This document shows positions 1 to 6,117 of a DNA stretch of 7,489 bases, one piece after another. Within the stretch, counting starts at the first letter, position 1; each line of letters begins with the position of its first letter. The notes under the pieces were generated by a model. The model saw only the letters and a program-made list of their open reading frames with translations, did not search any database and was not told the DNA's origin. The stretch comes from Fulvivirga aurantia (lineage in GTDB: Bacteria; Bacteroidota; Bacteroidia; Cytophagales; Cyclobacteriaceae): positions 1 through 7,489 of the forward strand of contig NZ_SMMD01000763.1 of NCBI RefSeq assembly GCF_009711475.1, written 5' to 3'. Made by a program: the position numbers and the translations under genes.

Positions 1-1
1 A

Positions 2-415
2 GCTACTTATGCGCAAGATGTATTGCCTTTTGATTGGTTGGTGGGCTGTTGGGAGCAAATAGATCTAGACGAAGGAAATACGGCTATAGAATGTTGGGAA
101 AAACCAGATGATGTAAGTCTGAGGGGAATAGGTGTAATGCTGGAAAATAATGATACTGTTTTTATTGAACGCCTAAGAATATATTATGATAATGATACCG
201 CTTACTATGCTGCGGATGTAGATCACAATGAGGCTGAAGTTGATTTTAGAATCTCCCCACCCTATGACTCAGGTTTTATGAGTATTAATGAGCATCATGA
301 TTTTCCTAACAAAATATGTTATAAGCAGAAAGGAGTTGACAGCCTGGAGGTGTTTATCGCTAACATGGATGAATCAAAAAAGCGATATTTTAGCTTTGTA
401 AAGAAAAATAACTAA
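2..415 (+). CDS. DUF6265-like small exported protein, 3' part (5' end off the window)
   Basis: This is the C-terminal part of a small protein that resembles the DUF6265 family. The visible marks are an N-terminal FDWLVGCWEQ segment, an ECWEKP segment soon after, an ERLRIYY strand, a YYAADV strand, and the HHDFPNKICY motif near the C-terminus, in the order expected for the family. The biochemical role of the family is not known to me; it is probably a small beta-rich domain. The frame is open to the left edge: codons before the TTG at 23 read ATYAQDV, which looks like the end of a signal peptide with cleavage after AQ. The TTG at 23 is therefore very unlikely to be the true start, and the mature protein is probably exported. 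It ends at TAA 413-415, inside the stem of the shared terminator, and converges on the TonB operon. The family call rests on motif recognition only. Confidence 0.75.
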   Translation, partial: ATYAQDVLPFDWLVGCWEQIDLDEGNTAIECWEKPDDVSLRGIGVMLENNDTVFIERLRIYYDNDTAYYAADVDHNEAEVDFRISPPYDSGFMSINEHHDFPNKICYKQKGVDSLEVFIANMDESKKRYFSFVKKNN

Positions 416-453
416 GGCTGATTCAGTCGTTTAGATGAGGCAGCCTTAGTTAT
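408..453. terminator. Shared hairpin terminator between convergent genes
   Basis: Bases 408-420 and 441-453 form a perfect 13-bp inverted repeat around a 20-base loop, lying between two convergent genes. Read on the minus strand, the stem is followed by TTTTCTTTA, a good intrinsic-terminator tail for the TonB operon. On the plus strand the tail (atatgttgcc) is poor in T, so termination of the DUF6265-like gene there should be weaker. The stop codon of the left-hand gene lies within the stem. Confidence 0.75.
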
Positions 454-467
454 AAATATGTTGCCAA

Positions 468-1133
468 CTAATCTAATTGAAAATTGATTGGCACCATTTG
501 CCAAACCTTTACCGGTTCGCCACGCTGCTTACCAGGGTTCCATTTTGGCGCTTTGTCCATAACCCTAAGCACCTCTTCATCACAACCAGCACCGATCCCT
601 CTTACAATATGGATTTGATCTAGCTCTCCATTTTCCAGTACAACAAACTTTACGAATACTTTTCCTTCTATACCCATCCTACGCGCCTGGCTCGGGTATT
701 TTAAGTTTTTGTTGATATAAGAATAGAAAGCACCCAGACCTCCTTCCGGAGCAGGCATCTCCTCTACAAAAACAAACGGTGCATCATCGGCTTTTTCTAC
801 AGGTATATCATCTATCACAGGTTCGTATACAATAGGTTCTGTTTGATCGATGATAATATCAACTATTGGCGTCTCTATTGGCTCATTTATTTCTACAGGC
901 ACAAAGTTAGGAATCACCTTTGGTTTAGGTGGTTTTGGAGGCGGAATCTCTGTGATCGGAGGTGTCCAATTATCTGTTTCGCTACTCAGCGTAATATCTA
1001 CAGGGTTATACTCTTTTTTTGTCGTGTACTCAAAGGCACTCACACAAATCATAAGTGCGATGAGCAGACCAATTTGAAAAAATAGTCCGGACTGCCTTCT
1101 TAGGTCTTTGTTTAAATTCTTTCGATGTTCCAT
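468..1133 (-). CDS. TonB-family energy transducer
   Basis: This 221-residue protein has TonB architecture: a short basic cytoplasmic N-terminus, one membrane anchor at about residues 16-34, a proline-rich periplasmic stretch starting near 57 (PPPKPPKPK), an acidic spacer, and a TonB C-terminal domain at about 140-221. Family marks in that domain are YPSQARRMGIEGKV, the VRGIGAGCDEEVLRVM helix region, the KWNPGKQRGEPV turn and the final VPINFQL strand. In the family, TonB couples the inner-membrane proton motive force (through ExbB/ExbD) to outer-membrane receptors; no exbB, exbD or receptor gene is in view, so the partner is unknown. The ATG at 1133 lies 13 bp after the stop of the small membrane protein, making it the last gene of the sigma-factor operon, and a hairpin follows. 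After the proline tract the spacer is acidic rather than lysine-rich. Confidence 0.93.
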   Translation of the reverse strand: MEHRKNLNKDLRRQSGLFFQIGLLIALMICVSAFEYTTKKEYNPVDITLSSETDNWTPPITEIPPPKPPKPKVIPNFVPVEINEPIETPIVDIIIDQTEPIVYEPVIDDIPVEKADDAPFVFVEEMPAPEGGLGAFYSYINKNLKYPSQARRMGIEGKVFVKFVVLENGELDQIHIVRGIGAGCDEEVLRVMDKAPKWNPGKQRGEPVKVWQMVPINFQLD

Positions 1134-1146
1134 AATGTGAAGGTGT

Positions 1147-1422
1147 TTAAGTTAATATATGATTTAAATCACCCGGCCGGGATGTCTTAATAGTCATTGT
1201 TGAAGTAGGCTCGCTTTTTTCAGCCTCATTTACTTTTGTGAGCAGGCTATATGAAAAGAATACAAGAGCCAGGAAAAATAGAAGCAAGACGATTAGTTTA
1301 AATAGCTTTTTTAATCTGGATGATCTTTGGTGCTTTCTCAACACGTCATAATAGTTCTTATGCCCCTCAATGCGTCTTGAAGTCATCCGCTTTCTTCTCA
1401 ATCGTATTTCGTGTCTTCCCAT
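1147..1422 (-). CDS. Small basic single-pass membrane protein, possible sigma-factor partner
   Basis: I do not recognise a family for this 91-residue protein. The first 42 residues are very basic (10 Arg and 6 Lys against 3 acidic residues). A hydrophobic segment at about 41-61 (FKLIVLLLFFLALVFFSYSL) should span the membrane once, and about 30 polar residues follow. By the positive-inside rule the basic part is cytoplasmic and the tail periplasmic. Its ATG overlaps the sigma-factor stop codon by one base (TAATG), which suggests translational coupling, and tonB starts 13 bp after its stop. That position is where an anti-sigma factor is often found, but no FecR, RskA or zinc-finger anti-sigma motif is visible. 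It could be an unrecognised short anti-sigma factor, an adaptor for the TonB protein, or neither. The gene is well supported by its overlap and TM segment; the role is inference. Confidence 0.8.
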   Translation of the reverse strand: MGRHEIRLRRKRMTSRRIEGHKNYYDVLRKHQRSSRLKKLFKLIVLLLFFLALVFFSYSLLTKVNEAEKSEPTSTMTIKTSRPGDLNHILT

Positions 1423-1979
1423 TATTCTTTCCAGTTGACTTTAAAATGCTGTTTCAATTTCTCAACTGCTCTATATAGCCGCATTTTGGCTCCGCTTTCG
1501 CCTATGTTCAGTATAAAACTGATTTCCTTAAAACTCTTTTCCTCAAAAAACCTTAGCTCAAGTACTTCTATCACATCTGTGGGTAGGTCTTTTAAAGTTT
1601 GTATCAATAGCTGTATTTGCTCTTCGCTGAAGTTGGTATCAGTTTCATTTTCAATGATTTCGAAAAATCGCTCCTCTTCCAGACTGAAAATACGCTTTCT
1701 TTTCTTTTTGGTATAGTGCTTATTTACTTCATTGCTGGCTACTCTGTACAGCCACGCTGAAAATGGTAAGCCCCGATACTCATATTTTTTAATGTTTTGC
1801 AATGCCTTTAAAAAAACCTGCGAACATAAGTCCGAAGTGAGGGCTTCATCGTCTGTTCTTCTCAATATAAAGTTGAAAATACCTTCAAAATACCGATCGT
1901 ACAGAATACCGAATGCCCGAGGATCTTTTTTCGCTCGCTCTACCAACTCATTCTCAGCTGAGATTTGGTCTTCGGTCAT
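1422..1979 (-). CDS. ECF-type sigma-70 family RNA polymerase sigma factor
   Basis: With the ATG at 1979 this is a 185-residue sigma factor of ECF size with regions 2 and 4 only. Region 2 spans about residues 25-90: AFGILYDRYFEGIFNFI, then DLCSQVFLKALQNIKKY, and the FSAWLYRVASNEVNKHY helix typical of -10 recognition. A basic linker (KKKRKR) and an acidic stretch follow. Region 4 spans about 120-178, with LPTDVIEVLELRFFEEKSF and the helix-turn-helix KEISFILNIGESGAKMRLYRA that reads the -35 element. The frame stays open to 2063; an ATG at 2024 (15 residues longer) and a TTG at 2063 are possible starts, but the ECF core fits the ATG at 1979 best and no ribosome-binding site decides. It is the first gene of the sigma/membrane protein/TonB operon. 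No classical anti-sigma gene is adjacent, so its control is not evident. Confidence 0.93.
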   Translation of the reverse strand: MTEDQISAENELVERAKKDPRAFGILYDRYFEGIFNFILRRTDDEALTSDLCSQVFLKALQNIKKYEYRGLPFSAWLYRVASNEVNKHYTKKKRKRIFSLEEERFFEIIENETDTNFSEEQIQLLIQTLKDLPTDVIEVLELRFFEEKSFKEISFILNIGESGAKMRLYRAVEKLKQHFKVNWKE

Positions 1980-2113
1980 ATGTCTGGCCGCACTCAAGTT
2001 TTTCAGGTTAATAGTTTTAAGCATATAATCGGTAATGTCAAAAAGGTCACAAGCAGACCACAAATTTTTTTAAAATACATTTTTTACCCCGCATTCCGGC
2101 TATCACATAGACA

Positions 2114-2144
2114 TTGTATATCGGCCGATTAATTAATAGATTAC
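2114..2144 (+). promoter_or_regulatory. Weak candidate promoter for the metalloprotease gene
   Basis: A TTG at 2114-2116 and TAGATTAC at 2137-2144 are 20 bases apart. They resemble the Bacteroidota promoter (TTTG at -33, TAnnTTTG at -7), but the -7 part matches only four of six defined bases. The placement is sensible, giving a leader of roughly 15-20 bases before the ATG at 2168. No better match was found in this divergent region on either strand. Confidence 0.2.
2120..2137. promoter_or_regulatory. Two overlapping palindromes, possible operator
   Basis: ATCGGCCGAT (2120-2129) and ATTAATTAAT (2128-2137) are each perfect 10-bp palindromes and share two bases. They lie between the divergent sigma-factor operon and the metalloprotease gene, and inside the spacer of the weak candidate promoter. 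A dimeric regulator could bind here. Short palindromes also occur by chance, especially the AT-only one, so this is a suggestion from position and symmetry. Confidence 0.3.
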
Positions 2145-2167
2145 ACCTCTGTTAAAATTTACGACCA

Positions 2168-4615
2168 ATGAATAGACTCTACATGTTAGTGGCTGTGCTA
2201 CTGATAGGATGCGCAGCTACCTCAAATTCCACACAATCTTCCAACAATTCTAAAAGTTCTGCTTCCGGCATCGCAGGAAAAACAGATGGCATGACGAAAT
2301 ATGAAGGTTTTTTTGATTACTACTATGATGAGAAAACCGACAAAATCTATTTGGAGATAGATAAGTTTAATCAGGAATTCATCTATGTAAATTCCCTGGC
2401 TGCTGGTGTTGGCTCAAACGATATTGGTCTTGATAGAAATCAGCTGGGCAATACACGGGTGGTGATGTTTGAAAGAAGAGGTCCTAAGATTCTTATGGTT
2501 GAGCCAAACTATAGCTACAGAGCAATCAGTGATAATAAAGCTGAACAACAGGCTGTAAAAGATGCGTTTGCTCAGTCTGTATTATTTGGATTTCAACTGG
2601 TTACAGAAGAAGATGGCAAAGTGCTGGTAGATGCTACTGATTTTTTAATGCAAGACGCACATAACGTATCGGGTAGTTTAAAAAGGTCGAAACAGGGCAG
2701 TTATTCTTTAAATAAAAATATGTCTGCCATTTATCTTGACCGTACTAAAAACTTTCCTAAAAACTCAGAGTTTGAGGTAACGCTCACATTCACAGGAACA
2801 CCATCTGGAGGCTACATAAGAAGCGTGACTCCAACGCCAACCAACGTAACTGTTAGAATGCATCATTCATTTGTTGAGCTGCCAGACAATAACTACCAAC
2901 CAAGAAAGTTTGACCCGAGGGCAGGTTACTTTGGCATTTCTTATTATGACTATGCCACGCCTATTAGTGAAGACATAGAAAAGAGATTTATTTCCAGACA
3001 TCGGTTAGAAAAGAAAGACCCATCTGCTGCTGTCAGCGAGGCAGTGGAGCCTATCATTTACTATTTAGACCCAGGTACGCCAGAGCCGATACGGTCTGCT
3101 TTACTGGATGGGGCCCGTTGGTGGAATCAGGCTTTTGAAGCAGCAGGCTATAAAGATGCTTTTCAGGTAGAAATGTTGCCTGAAGGTGCTGACCCGCTAG
3201 ATGTAAGGTATAACGTTATAAACTGGGTGCATCGCTCTACCAGAGGCTGGTCATATGGTTCTTCTGTTACCGATCCTCGTACTGGTGAGATTATCAAAGG
3301 TCATGTTTTATTAGGATCACTACGAGTGAGGCAAGATTTTTTAATTGCTGAAGGCCTTCTTTCACCTTATAAAGATGGAAAGAAGGTACCTCCTGAAATG
3401 CAGGAGATGGCCTTAGCCAGGTTGCGCCAACTCTCAGCGCATGAAGTCGGCCACACCATCGGGCTCGCCCATAGCTACACAAGTAGTGCAGAAGGCAGGG
3501 CATCGGTGATGGATTACCCACACCCTGTCGCAACACTTAAAAATGGGCAAATTGATCTATCAGATGCTTATGATGACAAAATAGGAGCCTGGGACAAAGT
3601 TGCAGTAACGTACGGTTATCAGGATTTTCCTGAAGGAACAGATGAGGAGGCAGCTTTAGACAAAATTATCACGAATTCTTTCGATGAAGGGCTCACATTT
3701 TTATCAGACCAGGATGCAAGACCTACCGGAGGAGCCCATCCTTATGCTCACCTTTGGGATAATGGCGAAAATGCACCTCAGGAGTTAACCAGAGTTTTAG
3801 GAGTGCGACAAGTAGCACTGAAAAATCTGGGAGAAAACAGCATAAGAAGTGGTGAGGCGTATGCAAACATAGAAGAAGTATTGGTGCCGATTTATTTCTT
3901 TCACAGATACCAAACTGAGGCCGCTGTAAAACTTATTGGAGGTCTTGATTATCGCTATGCTTTACGAGGCGATGGGCAGTTGATAACCAGGATGGTAAGT
4001 AGAGAAGAACAGGAAAAAGCACTTCAGGCTTTGCTAATGACACTTTCTGCAGATCAATTGGTTTTGCCGGAATCGTTGTTAGAAATGATCCCACCAAGGC
4101 CATTGTACTCCAGCCGTTCCAGAGAGCTAGTTAATATCAGAACAGGAATCACTTTCGATGCCCTTGGGGCTGCAGAGAGTGCTGCCAATATGACTTTGGA
4201 GCTATTGTTTCATCCCGCACGTATTCAAAGGCTTTTAGAATATAAAGCCAGAGACAACCAGCAGCTTGGCTTGGGAGAAGTGATCGATCAGCTGGTAAAT
4301 TCTACCTGGAAGAAATCTCACAGCGATCAGTTGACAGGGGAGATAGAAAGAATGGTTGATAATTTAGTGCTCGATCATTTATTCCAGCTCTCTGTTAATG
4401 ATAGAGTAACTGATCAGGCCAATGCGATAGCTCTCATGAAAATAGAAGCTTTGAAGAGTTGGCTCAGGTCAAACTCTGGAAGATCAGATTCTCAAAAGGC
4501 ACATTACAGACTAGCTTTGTATAAGATAGATCAGTTTATGGATAGCCCTGAAGAATATAAATTCACCGAACCTTTAGACCCACCTGCAGGGAGCCCTATT
4601 GGGTGTGGGGAGTGA
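2168..4615 (+). CDS. Zinc-dependent metalloprotease lipoprotein (DUF5118/DUF5117/Met_zinc_lipo type)
   Basis: This 815-residue exported protease has a very short lipoprotein signal, MNRLYMLVAVLLIGC, with the lipidated Cys at residue 15, followed by a Ser/Asn-rich linker to about 36. Residues about 40-90 (YEGFFDYYYDEKTDKIYLEI) look like DUF5118 and about 90-285 like DUF5117. The catalytic part begins near 295 (IIYYLDPGTPEPIRSALLDG) and carries the zinc site HEVGHTIGLAH at 425-435: His425, His429 and His435 as ligands, Glu426 as catalytic base. Met448 in the following SVMDYPHP is the likely Met-turn, which places it among metzincin-like enzymes. A long helical region fills the C-terminus (about 600-800). 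All catalytic residues are present and the length is normal for the family. Residues just after the Cys (AATSNS) show no obvious acidic surface-export signal, so it may face the periplasm. The substrate is unknown. It is transcribed alone, divergently from the sigma operon, and ends at an intrinsic terminator. Confidence 0.93.
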   Translation: MNRLYMLVAVLLIGCAATSNSTQSSNNSKSSASGIAGKTDGMTKYEGFFDYYYDEKTDKIYLEIDKFNQEFIYVNSLAAGVGSNDIGLDRNQLGNTRVVMFERRGPKILMVEPNYSYRAISDNKAEQQAVKDAFAQSVLFGFQLVTEEDGKVLVDATDFLMQDAHNVSGSLKRSKQGSYSLNKNMSAIYLDRTKNFPKNSEFEVTLTFTGTPSGGYIRSVTPTPTNVTVRMHHSFVELPDNNYQPRKFDPRAGYFGISYYDYATPISEDIEKRFISRHRLEKKDPSAAVSEAVEPIIYYLDPGTPEPIRSALLDGARWWNQAFEAAGYKDAFQVEMLPEGADPLDVRYNVINWVHRSTRGWSYGSSVTDPRTGEIIKGHVLLGSLRVRQDFLIAEGLLSPYKDGKKVPPEMQEMALARLRQLSAHEVGHTIGLAHSYTSSAEGRASVMDYPHPVATLKNGQIDLSDAYDDKIGAWDKVAVTYGYQDFPEGTDEEAALDKIITNSFDEGLTFLSDQDARPTGGAHPYAHLWDNGENAPQELTRVLGVRQVALKNLGENSIRSGEAYANIEEVLVPIYFFHRYQTEAAVKLIGGLDYRYALRGDGQLITRMVSREEQEKALQALLMTLSADQLVLPESLLEMIPPRPLYSSRSRELVNIRTGITFDALGAAESAANMTLELLFHPARIQRLLEYKARDNQQLGLGEVIDQLVNSTWKKSHSDQLTGEIERMVDNLVLDHLFQLSVNDRVTDQANAIALMKIEALKSWLRSNSGRSDSQKAHYRLALYKIDQFMDSPEEYKFTEPLDPPAGSPIGCGE

Positions 4616-4658
4616 TTTTGGAAAAGCAAAATAGATACTCACAGATGCTTAAATTATT

Positions 4659-4685
4659 AAGTGCTACTTTTGTAGCACTTTTTTT
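4659..4685 (+). terminator. Intrinsic terminator after the metalloprotease gene
   Basis: AAGTGCTAC (4659-4667) and GTAGCACTT (4672-4680) form a perfect 9-bp stem with a four-T loop, followed directly by five more T residues (4681-4685). This is a textbook Rho-independent terminator. It starts 43 bp after the metalloprotease stop and ends only 12 bp before the rluD start codon, so it also sits in the rluD leader if transcription enters from upstream. Confidence 0.88.
4665..4672 (+). promoter_or_regulatory. -7 promoter box for rluD inside the terminator hairpin
   Basis: TACTTTTG is an exact match to the Bacteroidota -7 consensus TAnnTTTG. It lies across the left stem end and loop of the terminator. 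Transcription would begin near 4677-4680, giving a leader of about 20 bases before the ATG at 4698, which is normal for this phylum. No TTTG or TTG is present at the expected -33 spacing (about 4640-4648), so support is from one element and from position. Confidence 0.4.
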
Positions 4686-4697
4686 ATTTATAGAATT

Positions 4698-5723
4698 ATG
4701 AGCGAAGCTAATTACGATCCGGAAGAAGAGGAGTTATACGAGCACCACCGCATAGTGGCTGATCCTAAACAGGCCTTATTGCGCATCGATAAATTTTTGA
4801 TGGACCGTTTGCCAAATGCTACGAGAAATAAGTTGCAGGCAGGTATTAAAGATGGCTTTGTGAAAGTAAATGATCAGGATGTAAAGCCTAATTATAAAGT
4901 GAGACCAGGTGATGTTATCACTGTAGAGCTTCCCGAACCTCCCAGGGAGACCGATGTTGTACTTGAGGACATTCCGCTTAACATAGTTTATGAAGATGAG
5001 CATTTGCTCGTAGTAAACAAGGAGGCAGGAATGGTCGTGCACCCAGCCTATCAGAATTGGTCAGGCACCTTAGTAAATGCCCTGGCTTACCACTTCAAAA
5101 ATCTTCCGGAAATGGAAGGCAATGAAGGTAGGCCTGGTTTAGTGCATAGAATTGATAAAGACACATCAGGGTTGTTAGTAATCGCTAAATCTGAGAAGGC
5201 CATGACGGGGCTTGCCAAGCAGTTTTTTGATCACTCAATCGAAAGAACTTATTATGCATTAGTTTGGGGAGAACCTGCGGAAGAAAGCGGTACCATAGAT
5301 ATTAATTTAGGTAGAAGCCTAAAAGACAGGCGTATCACTGTGCCTTACGAAGATGAGACTATTGGGAGAAGAGCCATTACCCATTATAAAACATTAGAGA
5401 CTCTACGCTACGTCTCTTTACTTCAGTGTAATCTGGAAACAGGCCGCACTCACCAGATACGCGCGCACATGAAGCACATTGGCCACACTTTATTTAACGA
5501 TGCCACTTATGGAGGTGATAAGCTGCTAAAAGGCACTCAGTTTTCTAAGTATAAAAGCTTTGTAGAAAACTGCTTCAAGTTGATGCCTCGACAAGCATTA
5601 CATGCCAAATCTTTAGGTTTTATCCATCCAATAACAAAGAAACAAATGCAGTTTGATTCTGAGTTACCAGAAGATTTTAAGGCAGTACTAGAGAAGTGGC
5701 GACACTATGTACAATACACCTAA
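4698..5723 (+). CDS. rluD: RluA/RluD-family 23S rRNA pseudouridine synthase
   Basis: This 341-residue cytoplasmic enzyme converts selected uridines of RNA to pseudouridine. RluD-type members act on 23S rRNA helix 69 (positions 1911, 1915 and 1917 in E. coli numbering); that assignment is by family. An S4 RNA-binding domain covers about residues 27-77 (LLRIDKFLMDRLPNATRNKL to KVRPGDVITVELPEP). The catalytic domain runs from about 93 to 330. It contains GLVHRIDKDTSGLLVIAKS, with catalytic Asp153 in the HRID motif, and ETGRTHQIRAHMKHIGH at 248-263, the conserved RNA-binding and structural motif. The acidic N-terminal extension (DPEEEELYEHHRI) resembles other Bacteroidota RluD proteins and supports the ATG at 4698. 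Length is normal and no key residue is missing. The start lies 12 bp after a strong terminator, so the gene probably has its own promoter. Its last 4 bp overlap the end of the opposite-strand small gene. Confidence 0.95.
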   Translation: MSEANYDPEEEELYEHHRIVADPKQALLRIDKFLMDRLPNATRNKLQAGIKDGFVKVNDQDVKPNYKVRPGDVITVELPEPPRETDVVLEDIPLNIVYEDEHLLVVNKEAGMVVHPAYQNWSGTLVNALAYHFKNLPEMEGNEGRPGLVHRIDKDTSGLLVIAKSEKAMTGLAKQFFDHSIERTYYALVWGEPAEESGTIDINLGRSLKDRRITVPYEDETIGRRAITHYKTLETLRYVSLLQCNLETGRTHQIRAHMKHIGHTLFNDATYGGDKLLKGTQFSKYKSFVENCFKLMPRQALHAKSLGFIHPITKKQMQFDSELPEDFKAVLEKWRHYVQYT

Positions 5724-5926
5724 GCTGAGAATTTAGGCTCTCGACCTTGCTTTAGGGCAGTTCTGATTTCTTTTAGCGCCTTACTTTTAAAATTCAGGTA
5801 ATTGCTGTCATTAGCTTCTTTGTAGATGGTGTCCCTTACGTAACCGAGAACCTTATCCATTTCTGAAGCATTCATTGAGTCTAAAGACTGTAAAAGGGCC
5901 TGTTTTTTTGTAAGTGTGTTATTCAT
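5720..5926 (-). CDS. Small helical hypothetical protein, 68 residues
   Basis: I do not recognise this protein. It is short, charged and probably all helical. Residues 6-33 (TKKQALLQSLDSMNASEMDK onward) look like an amphipathic helix pair, and residues 46-63 (FKSKALKEIRTALKQGRE) form a basic amphipathic helix. It has no signal peptide, membrane segment or cysteines. The size and pattern recall some antitoxin-like or small adaptor proteins, but no toxin gene is next to it, so this is not a call. Evidence for a real gene: the ATG at 5926 follows an exact -7 promoter box by 19 bases, and the reading frame uses the strand opposite rluD with only a 4-bp tail-to-tail overlap. It lies downstream of the KAP NTPase on the same strand, 191 bp away, and is probably transcribed on its own. 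Confidence 0.65.
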   Translation of the reverse strand: MNNTLTKKQALLQSLDSMNASEMDKVLGYVRDTIYKEANDSNYLNFKSKALKEIRTALKQGREPKFSA

Positions 5927-5945
5927 GGTAGTAGTGGTTGTTTGT

Positions 5946-5953
5946 CAAAAATA
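5946..5953 (-). promoter_or_regulatory. -7 promoter box for the 68-residue gene
   Basis: On the minus strand these bases read TATTTTTG, an exact match to TAnnTTTG. The box ends 19 bases before the ATG at 5926, so the leader would be about 12-14 bases. A TTG occurs upstream at 5985-5983, but 29 bases away, too far to count as a proper -33 element. The call rests on one element and its position. Confidence 0.4.
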
Positions 5954-6117
5954 ACAGTTTGGTTAGTTACTAGTAAGCCGCGCAATCGATCTTAATAATT
6001 TTAAAACACTGGCTTTAACTTTTGATAACTAACGAGTTGACAGCAACAACTATGCAATCGCTTAAAACAAGCCATATGACCATTTTACATTTTTAAAGTG
6101 GGGATAAAATGCTACGG

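Noticed and set aside
843..1085. Two plus-strand open frames (843-1085 and 850-1077) opposite tonB
   Set aside because: They lie wholly antisense to a well-supported TonB gene, and the translations show no family features and mirror the proline-rich and membrane codons.
1411..2028. Plus-strand open frames (1411-1716 and 1732-2028) opposite the sigma factor
   Set aside because: Both are antisense to a clear ECF sigma factor, and their Ser/Leu-rich or mixed translations show no recognisable domain.
1422..2063. Sigma-factor start at the TTG at 2063
   Set aside because: It adds 28 residues before the ECF core with no family character, and better ATG codons exist at 2024 and 1979.
3294..3536. 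Minus-strand open frame inside the metalloprotease gene
   Set aside because: It is antisense to the conserved zinc-site region, and its composition (Arg, Cys, Gly) is what the opposite strand of that region gives by chance.
4776..5042. Minus-strand open frame opposite the S4 domain of rluD
   Set aside because: It is fully inside and antisense to a conserved housekeeping gene, with no domain of its own.
5719..5737. Hairpin CCTAA/TTAGG at the rluD end as a terminator
   Set aside because: The stem is only 5 bp, lies over the convergent overlap and has no T-tail.
5963..6064. Short repeats in the gap after the KAP gene (GCAATCG twice; GTTAGTT/AACTAAC) as an attachment site or small RNA
   Set aside because: The matches are 7 bp and irregularly spaced, with no integrase or tRNA nearby; this is expected by chance in such DNA.
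6081..6111. Inverted repeat CATTTTA/TAAAATG after the KAP gene as a terminator
   Set aside because: The stem is only 7 bp and AT-rich with a 17-base loop, and no T-run follows on the minus strand, so it does not support a terminator call.
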